The position numbers and the translations under genes are program-made. DNA of 64,000 nucleotides from Comamonadaceae bacterium (GTDB lineage Bacteria > Pseudomonadota > Gammaproteobacteria > Burkholderiales > Burkholderiaceae_C): positions 1 through 64,000 of the forward strand of contig CANFWI010000004.1 of assembly GCA_947450675.1 (NCBI GenBank), read 5' to 3'. The notes under the pieces are model-generated. The model worked only from the letters and a program-made list of their open reading frames with translations, made no database searches and was not told the DNA's origin. Of this stretch, positions 37,056 through 45,435 are shown one piece after another. The first letter of the stretch is position 1; every line of letters starts with the position of its first letter.

Positions 37056-37790
37056 ATGCACTTCAGCGCCCTGCCCGCATTGATCATGAACCGCATTCCC
37101 AGCCAGTGCGCGGTTTGCCGCAGCTGGCCGAGTGCACCGGTGTGTCAAGCCTGCATGGCGCGTTTCGGCCAGCCAGCCAGACGCTGCAGCACCTGCGCGC
37201 TCGAGTTGCCTGCGGAGTTCCCGCACACTCAATGCAATCGATGCCAGCACACACCCTTCGGACTAGACGCCTGCTTTGCCGCACTGCCTTATGCCTTTCC
37301 GTGGTCGGATTTGGTCTCGCGCTACAAGTTTGACAGCCAGACCGGCTGGGCTACCTTCATGGCCAGCACGCTTGTGGGGCAACCGGCAGTGCGAGATTTC
37401 TTAAGTCAATTGACCCCCGACGACTGGTTACTGCCGCTGCCACTCTCAACCGAACGACTGGCTTGGCGCGGCTTCAACCAAGCTTGGGAGCTGACCCGCG
37501 CGCTACAGCGTCAAAGCGGCTGTCGCGCCACCGCCGACACCTCCCTGCTGCTGCGCATACGGCACACCCGGCCGCAAAGTGAGCTCAAACGCAGCGCACG
37601 GCTGGACAACTTGAAGGGCGCTTTTGCTGTGGAGCCGCTGCGCGCCGCCGATCTCAAAAGCCGACGCGTGGTGCTGGTCGACGATGTCATGACCAGCGGC
37701 GCATCACTGTTGACGGCAGCGGGCGTTTTGCGTCAGGCCGGCGCCAGCCATGTCAGTGCCGTGGTGCTGACGCGCACGGCCCCGACATAA
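37056..37790 (+). CDS. comF: ComF family phosphoribosyltransferase-like protein
   Basis: ComF proteins take part in DNA uptake during natural transformation. The 244-residue product has an N-terminal zinc-ribbon region with eight Cys (CAVC, CQAC, CSTC, CNRC, about residues 18-75) and a C-terminal type I phosphoribosyltransferase fold with VVLVDDVMTSGASLLTAA near 208-225. ATG 37056 is used; ATG 37086 (MNRIPSQC) is an alternative. It diverges from the BioC-like gene, as comF and bioC-like genes do in many proteobacteria, and its stop overlaps an ATG of trmL's frame (TAATG). Confidence 0.9.
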   Translation: MHFSALPALIMNRIPSQCAVCRSWPSAPVCQACMARFGQPARRCSTCALELPAEFPHTQCNRCQHTPFGLDACFAALPYAFPWSDLVSRYKFDSQTGWATFMASTLVGQPAVRDFLSQLTPDDWLLPLPLSTERLAWRGFNQAWELTRALQRQSGCRATADTSLLLRIRHTRPQSELKRSARLDNLKGAFAVEPLRAADLKSRRVVLVDDVMTSGASLLTAAGVLRQAGASHVSAVVLTRTAPT

Positions 37791-37798
37791 TGGCGCGC

Positions 37799-38284
37799 AT
37801 GTTTCATATTGTTCTGGTCGCCCCCGAAATTCCGCCCAACACGGGTAACGTGATCCGCCTTGCGGCCAACACCGGCTGCACGCTGCATCTGGTGGAACCG
37901 CTGGGTTTCTCGATGGAAGACAAGCAGATGCGCCGCGCTGGGCTGGACTACCACGAGTACACCCGCGTCCTGCGCCACGCCAACTGGCAGGCACTGCTAG
38001 ACAGCCAACAGCCGCGGCCTGAACGCATGTTTGCCATGACCACCCGCGGTAGCGGCAGCGTTTACGACGCGAATTTTGAAGCCGGTGACTGGCTGGTGTT
38101 CGGCTCTGAAACCCAAGGGCTTCAACCCGAATTACGCGACACCTTCGCGCCAGCGCAGCGTCTGCGCCTGCCGATGCTGGCCGGTCAACGCAGCCTGAAC
38201 TTGTCGAATGCCGTGGCCGTGACAGTGTTTGAAGCTTGGCGGCAACTTGGCTTTGGAACGGCCAATAACTTAACGTCAGCCTGA
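37799..38284 (+). CDS. trmL: tRNA (cytidine/uridine-34-2'-O)-methyltransferase TrmL
   Basis: TrmL is a SPOUT enzyme that methylates the wobble base of two tRNA-Leu species. The 161-residue product starts MFHIVLVAPEIPPNTGN, shows NTGCTLHLVEPLGF and RRAGLDYHEY, then the knot motifs FGSETQGL and LPMLAGQRSLNLSNAVAV. All are diagnostic. An ATG 3 codons earlier (37790) overlaps the comF stop and may be the real start. It is the last core gene before the accessory region. Confidence 0.94.
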   Translation: MFHIVLVAPEIPPNTGNVIRLAANTGCTLHLVEPLGFSMEDKQMRRAGLDYHEYTRVLRHANWQALLDSQQPRPERMFAMTTRGSGSVYDANFEAGDWLVFGSETQGLQPELRDTFAPAQRLRLPMLAGQRSLNLSNAVAVTVFEAWRQLGFGTANNLTSA

Positions 38285-38301
38285 TTAACTGGAAACATTT
38301 T

Positions 38302-39465
38302 TCAGGCCAACGCGCGCATCACCTTATAAAGGTCATGCTGCCCCTCAAAGCCGATGCCCGGCCGGTCTGAGAGCTGGATCATGCCGTCAGCGACCCGTGC
38401 GTCGTCATTGAAACCCGCAAAGATACCGAATACATCCGGGTAGGCTTCACATCCACCCAAGCCAAAACCGGCGACAACCGCCAGCGTCATCAAGTTGCCG
38501 CCGTGCGGGAAAATCGACGCACGCTGCCACCCTTGCGCACTGAGCATCTCCAAGGTGCGAGAGAACTGAACAATGCCGTAGGACTGCGGAATGTCCATTT
38601 GCAAAATATCTCGGTCAGAGCGCAAGCGTCCGAAGCGCACTAAATTGGCGATGTCTTGTGTCGAAAAAAGATTTTCACCCGTCGCCAGAGGCGACGCATA
38701 AGTCTGCGTCAGTTCCGCCAACAAGGAGAAATCAAGCGGGTCGGTCGGCTCTTCTAGCCAGCGAAGCGCATAGGGTGCCAATGCGTTCGCATAGCTCATG
38801 GCACGAGTCCTGTCGAAAGTGGCATTGGCATCGACCGCCAGATGCGGGCCGCCCCCAACCAGACGCAAAGCCGCCTCCAGCCGCGCCAGATCATCCGACA
38901 GACTGGCGCCCCCGACCTTGATCTTCATGGTCGTGTAACCCTCTGCCAAACGCGCGTTAATTTCATCTTCCAACTGAGGAATACCTTTGCCGGGTGCGTA
39001 CCAGCCGCCGCCCACATAGCAGGGGACCTTTTGAGCCAACTGTCCTTGGCTAAAGCGCTCGAACAGCACAGCGTGCAAGGGCTTGTCTTCAATCTTGGCG
39101 ACAGCATCCCACACCGCCATTTCGATGGTGCCGACGGCTACGGAGCGCTCGGTATGACCGCCCGGTTTTTCGCGCTGCATCATGCAGGCCAGAAACTTCT
39201 CAGGCGCAAAGTTACTACCGCTGGCATCCAACAAAGTCTCCGGCGCGGCCTGCATGATGCGCGGAATCAAGCGGTCCCGCATCTGTGCACCACAGGCGTA
39301 ACGGCCGGTGGAGTTAAAGGCGTAACCCACCACCGGTTTGCCACCGCTCATGACATCCGTCAACACCGCGACGACGGACGTGGTCATTTCGCTGAAGTCA
39401 AAGGCCGAATTGCGCAGACTTGAGCGCAACGGTATGGCGACTTCCCTGATGGCCGTGATTTTCAA
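38302..39465 (-). CDS. Enolase-superfamily acid-sugar dehydratase, D-tartrate-dehydratase type
   Basis: The 387-residue product is a mandelate-racemase-type barrel. Lys183 (MKIKVGG), Asp212 (AVDANATF), Glu238 (RWLEEP), Glu264 (ATGEN) and His321 (FPHGGN) follow the same order, each offset by one, as the set I recall for Bradyrhizobium D-tartrate dehydratase (184, 213, 239, 265, 322). The C-terminal PGIGFEGQHDLYKVMRAL also resembles that enzyme. It would dehydrate a hydroxy-diacid to an oxo acid. The start is TTG at 39465 (MKITAIREV) with GAGAG 6 bases upstream. It follows a Bug receptor gene by 13 bases. Confidence 0.88.
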   Translation of the reverse strand: MKITAIREVAIPLRSSLRNSAFDFSEMTTSVVAVLTDVMSGGKPVVGYAFNSTGRYACGAQMRDRLIPRIMQAAPETLLDASGSNFAPEKFLACMMQREKPGGHTERSVAVGTIEMAVWDAVAKIEDKPLHAVLFERFSQGQLAQKVPCYVGGGWYAPGKGIPQLEDEINARLAEGYTTMKIKVGGASLSDDLARLEAALRLVGGGPHLAVDANATFDRTRAMSYANALAPYALRWLEEPTDPLDFSLLAELTQTYASPLATGENLFSTQDIANLVRFGRLRSDRDILQMDIPQSYGIVQFSRTLEMLSAQGWQRASIFPHGGNLMTLAVVAGFGLGGCEAYPDVFGIFAGFNDDARVADGMIQLSDRPGIGFEGQHDLYKVMRALA

Positions 39466-39478
39466 AGTTGCTCTCGAC

Positions 39479-40450
39479 TCATTCTGCCTTGGCGCCCGTC
39501 ATCTTGACGACCTGACTCCAACGTTTCACCTCAGACGCAATGTAGGCTGCCGTCTCCTGCTGGGTTCCGCCAACCGGAATCAAGCCGCCTTTGTCGAGCT
39601 TTTCTTTGAACTCAGGCATCGCCAATATTTGATTGACGGCATGGTTCATCTTTTCAACAATTGCAGCTGGGGTTCCAGCTGGCGCAAAGATGGTGGTCCA
39701 TGTGTAGTCATTGATATCGGGGTAACCCAGCTCTGCAAAGGTCGGAACGTCCGGCAAGCTTGGAAGTCGCTTGTCGCTTGAGATACCGAGAATCTTCACG
39801 CGACCTTGCTTATGAAACTGAAACACACCAAAGGCAGCAGTGCAAGCCACGGGTGTTTCGCCAGCCACCACGGCCAGCGATGCAGGACCAGCGCCTTTGT
39901 AGGGAATATGAACGAGGTCTGATTTCCAATTCACATGGAAAATATTTTCACAAGTCAGGTGCGGAGTGGTGCCACTGCCCGGTGAGGAGAAAGATAATTT
40001 TCCAGTCTTCGCCAACTCTTTCAGTTCTGCAAATGTCTTCACCGGAACTTTCTCGTTGACCGAGATAACGTTGGGCTGCGTCGTCACCGTGATGACCGGG
40101 ATAAAGTCTTTGATCGGGTCATAGCCAGCCTTGCCGGCGTACATGCTCGGGTTAACTGCATAGGCTGAAGAGGATGCCAAAAAGGTGTAGCCGTCCGGTT
40201 CTGCACGAGCTGCGAGTTGCGTTCCAACATTACCGCCAGCTCCAGCTTTGTTATCAATGTAGACGGCCTGCTTCATCAACTCGCCCAGCTTTTCTGCAAT
40301 GATCCTGATGCTGCTGTCAGTCGGTCCGCCCGGTGGAAAAGAAATGATCATCTTGATCGGTTTTATGGGGTAGTCCGCCGGGGCAGCATAGGCGGCACCC
40401 AAGCCACAAGCCAGCACCAAGAAGGAAATGAATGTTTGTTTGAGCGTCAT
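39479..40450 (-). CDS. Bug/TctC-type periplasmic solute receptor
   Basis: The 323-residue product has a signal peptide (to about residue 22, GAAYAAP) and the Bug pattern: IKMIISFPPGGPTDSSIR near 32, DNKAGAGGNVG, PDGYTFLASS, GYDPIKDFIPVITV and HIPYKGAGPASLAVVAGE. It lies just upstream of the tartrate-dehydratase-like gene on the same strand, so a hydroxy-dicarboxylate ligand is plausible. No TctA/TctB gene is nearby. The SDR gene is 94 bases upstream. Confidence 0.93.
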   Translation of the reverse strand: MTLKQTFISFLVLACGLGAAYAAPADYPIKPIKMIISFPPGGPTDSSIRIIAEKLGELMKQAVYIDNKAGAGGNVGTQLAARAEPDGYTFLASSSAYAVNPSMYAGKAGYDPIKDFIPVITVTTQPNVISVNEKVPVKTFAELKELAKTGKLSFSSPGSGTTPHLTCENIFHVNWKSDLVHIPYKGAGPASLAVVAGETPVACTAAFGVFQFHKQGRVKILGISSDKRLPSLPDVPTFAELGYPDINDYTWTTIFAPAGTPAAIVEKMNHAVNQILAMPEFKEKLDKGGLIPVGGTQQETAAYIASEVKRWSQVVKMTGAKAE

Positions 40451-40544
40451 CGTGTCTCCTTTAGTTATTGAATGCAGCAGATCGGCGACGACCTGCCCTT
40501 GTCTTTCTTTTTTTCTTGCTTCTCTTTATCCCTAAGCTGGCAAT

Positions 40545-41312
40545 TCAAAGGCTGCGTCCACCGTCAATGACAAAACGGGCACCAGTGGCAAAACGTAAGG
40601 TGGTGGCACAGGCCTCGATGGCGGACGCAATATCTTCGACCTGACCAACGCGGCCAAGCGGAATGGTGGCGGCGGCTTTCGCATTGAAATCAGCACCTCG
40701 ACCCGGCACAAAACCCGAATCAACCACGCCTGGAGACACCGCCAAAACCCGAATTTGAGGAGCCAACGATTTGGCTAGCGACTTCGTCAATACATCCAGT
40801 CCAGCTTTGGCAGCGACGTACGCCAAATTGCTCCCAGTACCCGTGAAGCCAGCAATCGAGGACACATTGACGATCAGCCCGTCACCGCTGATTTTGAGCA
40901 ACGGCGAAAAACTACGAATGGTTGAAAATACGCCGCGCAAGGTGGTCGCCATGATGCTGTCGAACAATTCATCGCTCAGTGCCTCCATGTCTTTGGGCGC
41001 AATCGATTGAGTGAAACCCGCGCTGTTAATCAGAATGTCGCAACGTCCGGCACGCGCCTTGACCTGTTCAGCGGCCTCCGTCAATGAGACCGAATCAGTG
41101 ATTGATGCGGTCAGCGCGAAATGCTGGGCTGTAACCGCATTTGGCAAAGTATCAAGGCGCAGCTGCACTGCCTTTTGCCCTTGCCGGTCCAAGGACACTA
41201 TCCGAGCTCCCAATGCGGCCAGTCGCATGGCTGTGGCAAAGCCAATCGCGCCTTTACCGCCGGTGATGACGACGACCTTTCCATCAAGTCTGGATTGAGG
41301 TTGAAAACTCAT
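40545..41312 (-). CDS. Short-chain dehydrogenase/reductase
   Basis: The 255-residue product has the classical SDR set: TGGKGAIG cofactor loop at 17-24, the NSAG motif near 95, active-site Ser in VSSIAGFTG near 150, and YVAAK near 165. Lack of an acidic residue at the end of strand 2 cannot be judged with confidence (SLDRQG has Asp), so NAD is likely. It would oxidise a secondary alcohol in the cluster's pathway. It lies between the deacetylase-like gene (20 bases upstream) and a Bug receptor. Confidence 0.92.
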   Translation of the reverse strand: MSFQPQSRLDGKVVVITGGKGAIGFATAMRLAALGARIVSLDRQGQKAVQLRLDTLPNAVTAQHFALTASITDSVSLTEAAEQVKARAGRCDILINSAGFTQSIAPKDMEALSDELFDSIMATTLRGVFSTIRSFSPLLKISGDGLIVNVSSIAGFTGTGSNLAYVAAKAGLDVLTKSLAKSLAPQIRVLAVSPGVVDSGFVPGRGADFNAKAAATIPLGRVGQVEDIASAIEACATTLRFATGARFVIDGGRSL

Positions 41313-41332
41313 GATGACCTCTTTTACTTTTG

Positions 41333-42190
41333 TTAAGAAGGTGTGTTGTCCAACACATAGCGCGCCATTTCCTCGCGGGTGCAGATCCAGACATCTGGCG
41401 CCGCTTTGACCAGACCCATGATCTCGTCATAGACCCAGGCGCCAGCTGGACGACCGAGCACATGCGTATGCGCCGTGACATCGAGCATCAGCGGCACGCT
41501 CTCGTGTTCGCGCATCGCCGCGAAGGTATCCTTGAACGCTTCCAGCATGTGCCGCGGTCCATGTCCGTAGCGAATACAGGTCGGCAAGTCATTGACATCC
41601 ATGGTCAGTGGAATTCCCACAATGCGTTGGCCGTCGAACTCCATCACATAGGGACGGTCATCGTCATTGACATCGCCGTGGTGCGTATAACCGGCTTCGG
41701 CCAGCAGACGTGAAGTGATCTGGCTGCCCGTGCCGCGTGGGCTGATCCAGCCAGTTGGTGTCACGCCGGACGTGCGCGCCAACAAGGCGTGGTTTCGCTC
41801 CAGATTAGCCCGCTCAGCGGCTTCATCAAAGTAGACAGGGATCACGTCCATGCCCCAAGAATGATTGATGATCTCATGACCCAAATTCGCCAGGCGCCGC
41901 ACAGTCTCTGGGTCCCGCTCACAAATCACACCATTGACCATGATGCTGGTTTTGATCTCGTGTTTCTCCGCAATATTCAATAGCCGATGTATACCGCGCA
42001 CCATTCCAAAGCTGGCCCATGAATGGGCGTTGGTGTCAAAAAACCCCGGTTTCAACACGTTGCCCATCGGACCAATTCCAGGCGCCTGACCATCAGACCA
42101 GGCTTCGTAAGCAATATTGAAAATCACGGCGACACGCTTGCCCCCTGGCCAACGAAAACTATCAGGCAAACGTTTGATCTGGTTGGACAT
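41333..42190 (-). CDS. Polysaccharide deacetylase family protein (PuuE-like)
   Basis: The 285-residue product is of the NodB-homology fold: AVIFNIAYEAWSDG near 21, KTSIMVNGVICERDPETV near 81, and HEIINHSWGMD near 105 with the metal-binding His pair. The form resembles the PuuE allantoinase-like group that acts on small amides or ring compounds rather than sugar polymers; the first Asp of the usual FDxD motif appears replaced (NIAYE). It starts at 42190 in a run with SDR and Bug genes. The substrate is unknown. Confidence 0.88.
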   Translation of the reverse strand: MSNQIKRLPDSFRWPGGKRVAVIFNIAYEAWSDGQAPGIGPMGNVLKPGFFDTNAHSWASFGMVRGIHRLLNIAEKHEIKTSIMVNGVICERDPETVRRLANLGHEIINHSWGMDVIPVYFDEAAERANLERNHALLARTSGVTPTGWISPRGTGSQITSRLLAEAGYTHHGDVNDDDRPYVMEFDGQRIVGIPLTMDVNDLPTCIRYGHGPRHMLEAFKDTFAAMREHESVPLMLDVTAHTHVLGRPAGAWVYDEIMGLVKAAPDVWICTREEMARYVLDNTPS

Positions 42191-42263
42191 AAAGGCAGTT
42201 CTTCAAAGGATTGAAAGTGAGCGGCGTGTGAAAGACGGATGGATGTCGTGAGCGCTGATAGCG

Positions 42264-43280
42264 TCACTGCTGCTGAATGTTGGCGAGCTTGAACAACTCG
42301 GTCTGAAAGACGACGTCGTCAATGACGAACTTAGAGAACTCAGCCGAGCTTGAACCGACTGTGATCAAACCCAAGCGGTCTAGTTGCGCCTTCAAGTCGG
42401 GTTGTTGCATTGACTGCAGAACCACCTGTTGAACGCGATCAATTTTGTCTTGCGCTGTGCCAGCCGGAAACCACAAACCACCCCAGCCATAGACTTGCTC
42501 CATGCCTTTGAGCCCCTGCTCAGCATATGTCGGAACATCGGGCAAGATAGGCGCACGCTGTGTACCGCTAATGGCCAAAGCCCGCACACGTCCGTCTTTG
42601 ATGCCAGCTGCCGAACCGGCGGTCGATGCAAATGTCATGTCAATCTGCTTAGCCACCACTTCATTAAAGGCTGGGCCCGCGCCTTTGTATGGCACATGCA
42701 GAATTTTGGTTTTTGCCAACGAGTTGAATAGCTCACCGTTCAGATGATTCAGGTTGCCGTAACCCGCAGAACTGAAACTCATTTTCTCGGGCTTGGCTTG
42801 AGCCAACGCTATCAGCTCTTTCAACGACTTCGCCGGCACATCAGGGTTGACCACCAAGACGTTGCCGTATGTTCGGTAAATTTGCGTGATCGGGGCGAAG
42901 TCCTTGAGCGGGTCATGCGGCAGCTTTTTATAGAGCACGCTATTGGCCGCAAACGATCCCGTGGTGATCAGCATCGTGTAACCATCAGGCGCTGCCTTGG
43001 CCACGGCGTCAATACCGATGATGCCGTTCGCGCCAGCCCGGTTGTCGTAGACGATGGTGGCATTGAGTGCCTCGGCCATTTTTTGCCCGAGCTGCCGCGC
43101 GACGACATCTATTGGACCGCCGGCCGTGAACGGGATGACCATGCGAATCGGGCGTGACGGCCATTTGTCCTTATCGCTACCGATGCTTTGCGCAAGGGCA
43201 GTATTCAAGCTCATTAGCAACACGGGCACTGCCAGCAGCGTAGACCAGAAAGTTCTTCGCCACTGCGTTGTCATAAGCAT
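42264..43280 (-). CDS. Bug/TctC-type periplasmic solute receptor
   Basis: The 338-residue product has a signal peptide (WSTLLAVPVLLMSLNTALAQ) and the Bug pattern IRMVIPFTAGGPIDVVAR, DNRAGANGIIGID, PDGYTMLITTG, HDPLKDFAPITQI and HVPYKGAGPAFNEVVA. ATG 43280 is used; ATG 43274 and upstream in-frame starts exist. It is the second receptor in this catabolic cluster, after the keto-acid cleavage enzyme and before the deacetylase. The ligand is unknown. Confidence 0.92.
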   Translation of the reverse strand: MLMTTQWRRTFWSTLLAVPVLLMSLNTALAQSIGSDKDKWPSRPIRMVIPFTAGGPIDVVARQLGQKMAEALNATIVYDNRAGANGIIGIDAVAKAAPDGYTMLITTGSFAANSVLYKKLPHDPLKDFAPITQIYRTYGNVLVVNPDVPAKSLKELIALAQAKPEKMSFSSAGYGNLNHLNGELFNSLAKTKILHVPYKGAGPAFNEVVAKQIDMTFASTAGSAAGIKDGRVRALAISGTQRAPILPDVPTYAEQGLKGMEQVYGWGGLWFPAGTAQDKIDRVQQVVLQSMQQPDLKAQLDRLGLITVGSSSAEFSKFVIDDVVFQTELFKLANIQQQ

Positions 43281-43383
43281 GGACAATCTCTGTGCAGCAG
43301 TTAAATAATTTGGCGGTACGCTCTGCATGTGCAACTCCAGTGAGTGAGCTAGAACATCCCCGCGCAAGGCGGGGAACAACTCC

Positions 43384-44271
43384 TTAGCGGGGGGTGCGCT
43401 TTTTCAGCCCGAGAATTTCCCTGGCCTGCGCCGGCGTCGCAATCTGTGCATCCATCTCGGTCAGCAGACCCACGGCCTTTATCACCAGCGCCGCGTTGTC
43501 CGGTGCCAGCACACCCTTTCGGATGTAAATGTTGTCTTCTAGCCCGACGCGCACATGACCGCCCATCAACCAAGCCTGCATCAACATCGGGTATTCCCAA
43601 CGGCCTGTTCCAAAGGCCGCCCAGTTGGAACCGGCTGGCAAGATCGAGCGCAAATAGGCCAATGTGGACGGTGTTGCGTTGGCACCATATTTCACGCCCA
43701 GCACGATCTGAAACAGTGAAGGCGAAGGCAGCGTGCCATCCGCAATCAGGTCGGTCGCCATGTGAATGTCACCGCTGTCGAAAACCTCAAGCTCAGGCAA
43801 GGTTCCAGCCTCTTGCGCTAGGTTCGCCATGATGCGAACGTTGCGAGGCGTGTTGATAACGACGGATGAGCCCGAAAACATGGTGTTCAAGTCCAAACTG
43901 CAAATCTCTGGACGCAAGGCCACCACGTGCTCCATGCGCCTCTCTGGGGTTGTCAGCGTGGTGCCAGGTGCGGCCACTTTGGGGTCGTCCTCGCTGGGGA
44001 CAAAACGCTGGCCGGGGCCGGTTGTCAAGTTGATGATGACGTCCGTGTCGCTGGCGCGGACGCGCTCCACCACCTCGCGGTAATGCTCTAGCTCCATGCT
44101 CGGGCGGCCATCGGGGAAACGCACATGAATATGCGCGATGGCTGCGCCAGCTTGCGCTGCGCTGATGCAGGCATTGGCAATTTGCTCCGGTGAACATGGC
44201 AGACCTGGGTACTGCTTGATGTTGGTGATGTTGCCGGTGACGGCGCAGCTGATGATGGTGGGATTGCTCAT
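43384..44271 (-). CDS. Beta-keto acid cleavage enzyme (BKACE, DUF849)
   Basis: BKACE enzymes cleave a beta-keto acid with acetyl-CoA to give acetoacetate and a CoA ester; the type member is 3-keto-5-aminohexanoate cleavage enzyme. The 295-residue TIM barrel shows zinc ligands HIHVR (His47, His49), the FDSGDIHMA region near 165 with the expected acidic residue, and GHVRVGLEDN near 225. The product preference varies widely in this family. It lies 46 bases downstream of the cyclase-family gene on the same strand and 103 bases upstream of a Bug gene. Confidence 0.92.
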   Translation of the reverse strand: MSNPTIISCAVTGNITNIKQYPGLPCSPEQIANACISAAQAGAAIAHIHVRFPDGRPSMELEHYREVVERVRASDTDVIINLTTGPGQRFVPSEDDPKVAAPGTTLTTPERRMEHVVALRPEICSLDLNTMFSGSSVVINTPRNVRIMANLAQEAGTLPELEVFDSGDIHMATDLIADGTLPSPSLFQIVLGVKYGANATPSTLAYLRSILPAGSNWAAFGTGRWEYPMLMQAWLMGGHVRVGLEDNIYIRKGVLAPDNAALVIKAVGLLTEMDAQIATPAQAREILGLKKRTPR

Positions 44272-44317
44272 GATATTCCTTGGTATTGTTTTGATTCAGC
44301 GCTTGAAGAGCGCTGGT

Positions 44318-45310
44318 TTATTTGATGGCCAATGGGTTGGCGGGCGAACCCACGGCACCCGTGACAGGCAACGCAGGGGCAACGAACATGAACTCATAAA
44401 CATGGTCTTCGTCGCAATCTTTAGCGAGCTCTTTCAAGAAAAAAATCTCGCCCATGGTCAGCCCGAGAATCGGAATACACAGCCAGTGCCAAGGCTGGTT
44501 CACGCCCGCCGCTTCAGACTGGTTGGGCCGCACCTCGACACCCCAGGTGTCCGTGGCCACTGCCGCAACCTGCTTGGCGTGCAGCCAATCCAACGTGTCG
44601 AAAGCCAGGCCTGGCGCATCACCGCCGGAATAGAAATCCCAGTTTCCTTCAGCCATCTTGGCTTCCATCTGTCCGGTGCGAATCAGCAGGTAATCGCCCC
44701 TGCCAACTTTGACACCTTGAGCTTTTTCCACTTCGTCAAGGATTGCGGCGGTGATACCAAAACCATCGGGCAGCGTGTCGACTTTGTAATGGCGAGCGAT
44801 ATCCAGCAAAACACCACGACCCACCATTTTTTCGCGTGTTTTTTCAATGCCGCACTTGGCTGCACCGAAAGAGCTGACGAGGCGGCAGTCATAGCCGTTC
44901 CACATGTAGTTGTCGAAAAAGATGTGGCCCAGTCCGTCCCACTGCGTGCCGCACTGCATCGGCATGATGACGATGTCATCGGCCGAACGAATACCACGTT
45001 TGTCGAGCACGCCAGAGTAGGCATCGGTGCCGGTGCGCAGCATCAGATGAATCGGGTTGAAGCGACCCACTGGCGGAAATTTGGTCTTGCCGCCTTGGGG
45101 TCCGGTGTTGTCAAAAGCCAGGGCCAAAGACATCACACGGCCCTTTTTGACCAGACTTGCGGCCTTGACGATGTCATCCGGGCTGGTGAAGTTCAGCGTC
45201 CCGATTTCGTCATCCGGGCCCCAACGACCCCAGTTTTTTAGCCGTGCGGCGGCATCATCAACATCTTGGCGTGTCACTGGGGGGAGCTTGCTAACGAGGG
45301 TCATGTCCAT
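44318..45310 (-). CDS. Cyclase family protein with altered metal motif
   Basis: The 330-residue product belongs to the cyclase/kynurenine-formamidase fold, which hydrolyses amides or lactones at a metal site. Where the family has HxGTHxDxPxH it reads QCGTQWDGLGH (Gln119, Gln123, Asp125, His129), so two metal ligands are Gln. Other features fit: RWGPDDEIGTLNF near the start, ARHYKVDTLPDGFGI and GDYLLIRTGQM near 225. It is the longer variant (over 300 residues). It diverges from the TetR gene across a palindrome, so it is the probable first gene of the regulated run. Confidence 0.88.
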   Translation of the reverse strand: MDMTLVSKLPPVTRQDVDDAAARLKNWGRWGPDDEIGTLNFTSPDDIVKAASLVKKGRVMSLALAFDNTGPQGGKTKFPPVGRFNPIHLMLRTGTDAYSGVLDKRGIRSADDIVIMPMQCGTQWDGLGHIFFDNYMWNGYDCRLVSSFGAAKCGIEKTREKMVGRGVLLDIARHYKVDTLPDGFGITAAILDEVEKAQGVKVGRGDYLLIRTGQMEAKMAEGNWDFYSGGDAPGLAFDTLDWLHAKQVAAVATDTWGVEVRPNQSEAAGVNQPWHWLCIPILGLTMGEIFFLKELAKDCDEDHVYEFMFVAPALPVTGAVGSPANPLAIK

Positions 45311-45378
45311 CTTTCTTGAATTGGTAACGCATACACATCGGCTGAAATTGCTTGCCTTGATGAACTTTAAAACAAACA

Positions 45379-45393
45379 CTTGATTGAATCAAG
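45379..45393. promoter_or_regulatory. Palindromic operator between cyclase and TetR genes
   Basis: CTTGATT-G-AATCAAG is a perfect 7+1+7 palindrome. It extends to 45374-45398 as AAACA and CGTTT with a single mismatch, and TTTGATT repeats one half-site just after. Position between divergent genes and length are typical of a TetR operator controlling both. Confidence 0.65.
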
Positions 45394-45435
45394 CGTTTGA
45401 TTAAAATAAATCCTCCGATTTATGATCAGGGACAC

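Noticed and set aside
44138..45241. 367-codon forward open frame
   Set aside because: It lies opposite the BKACE and cyclase-family genes, and no recognisable motif is present.
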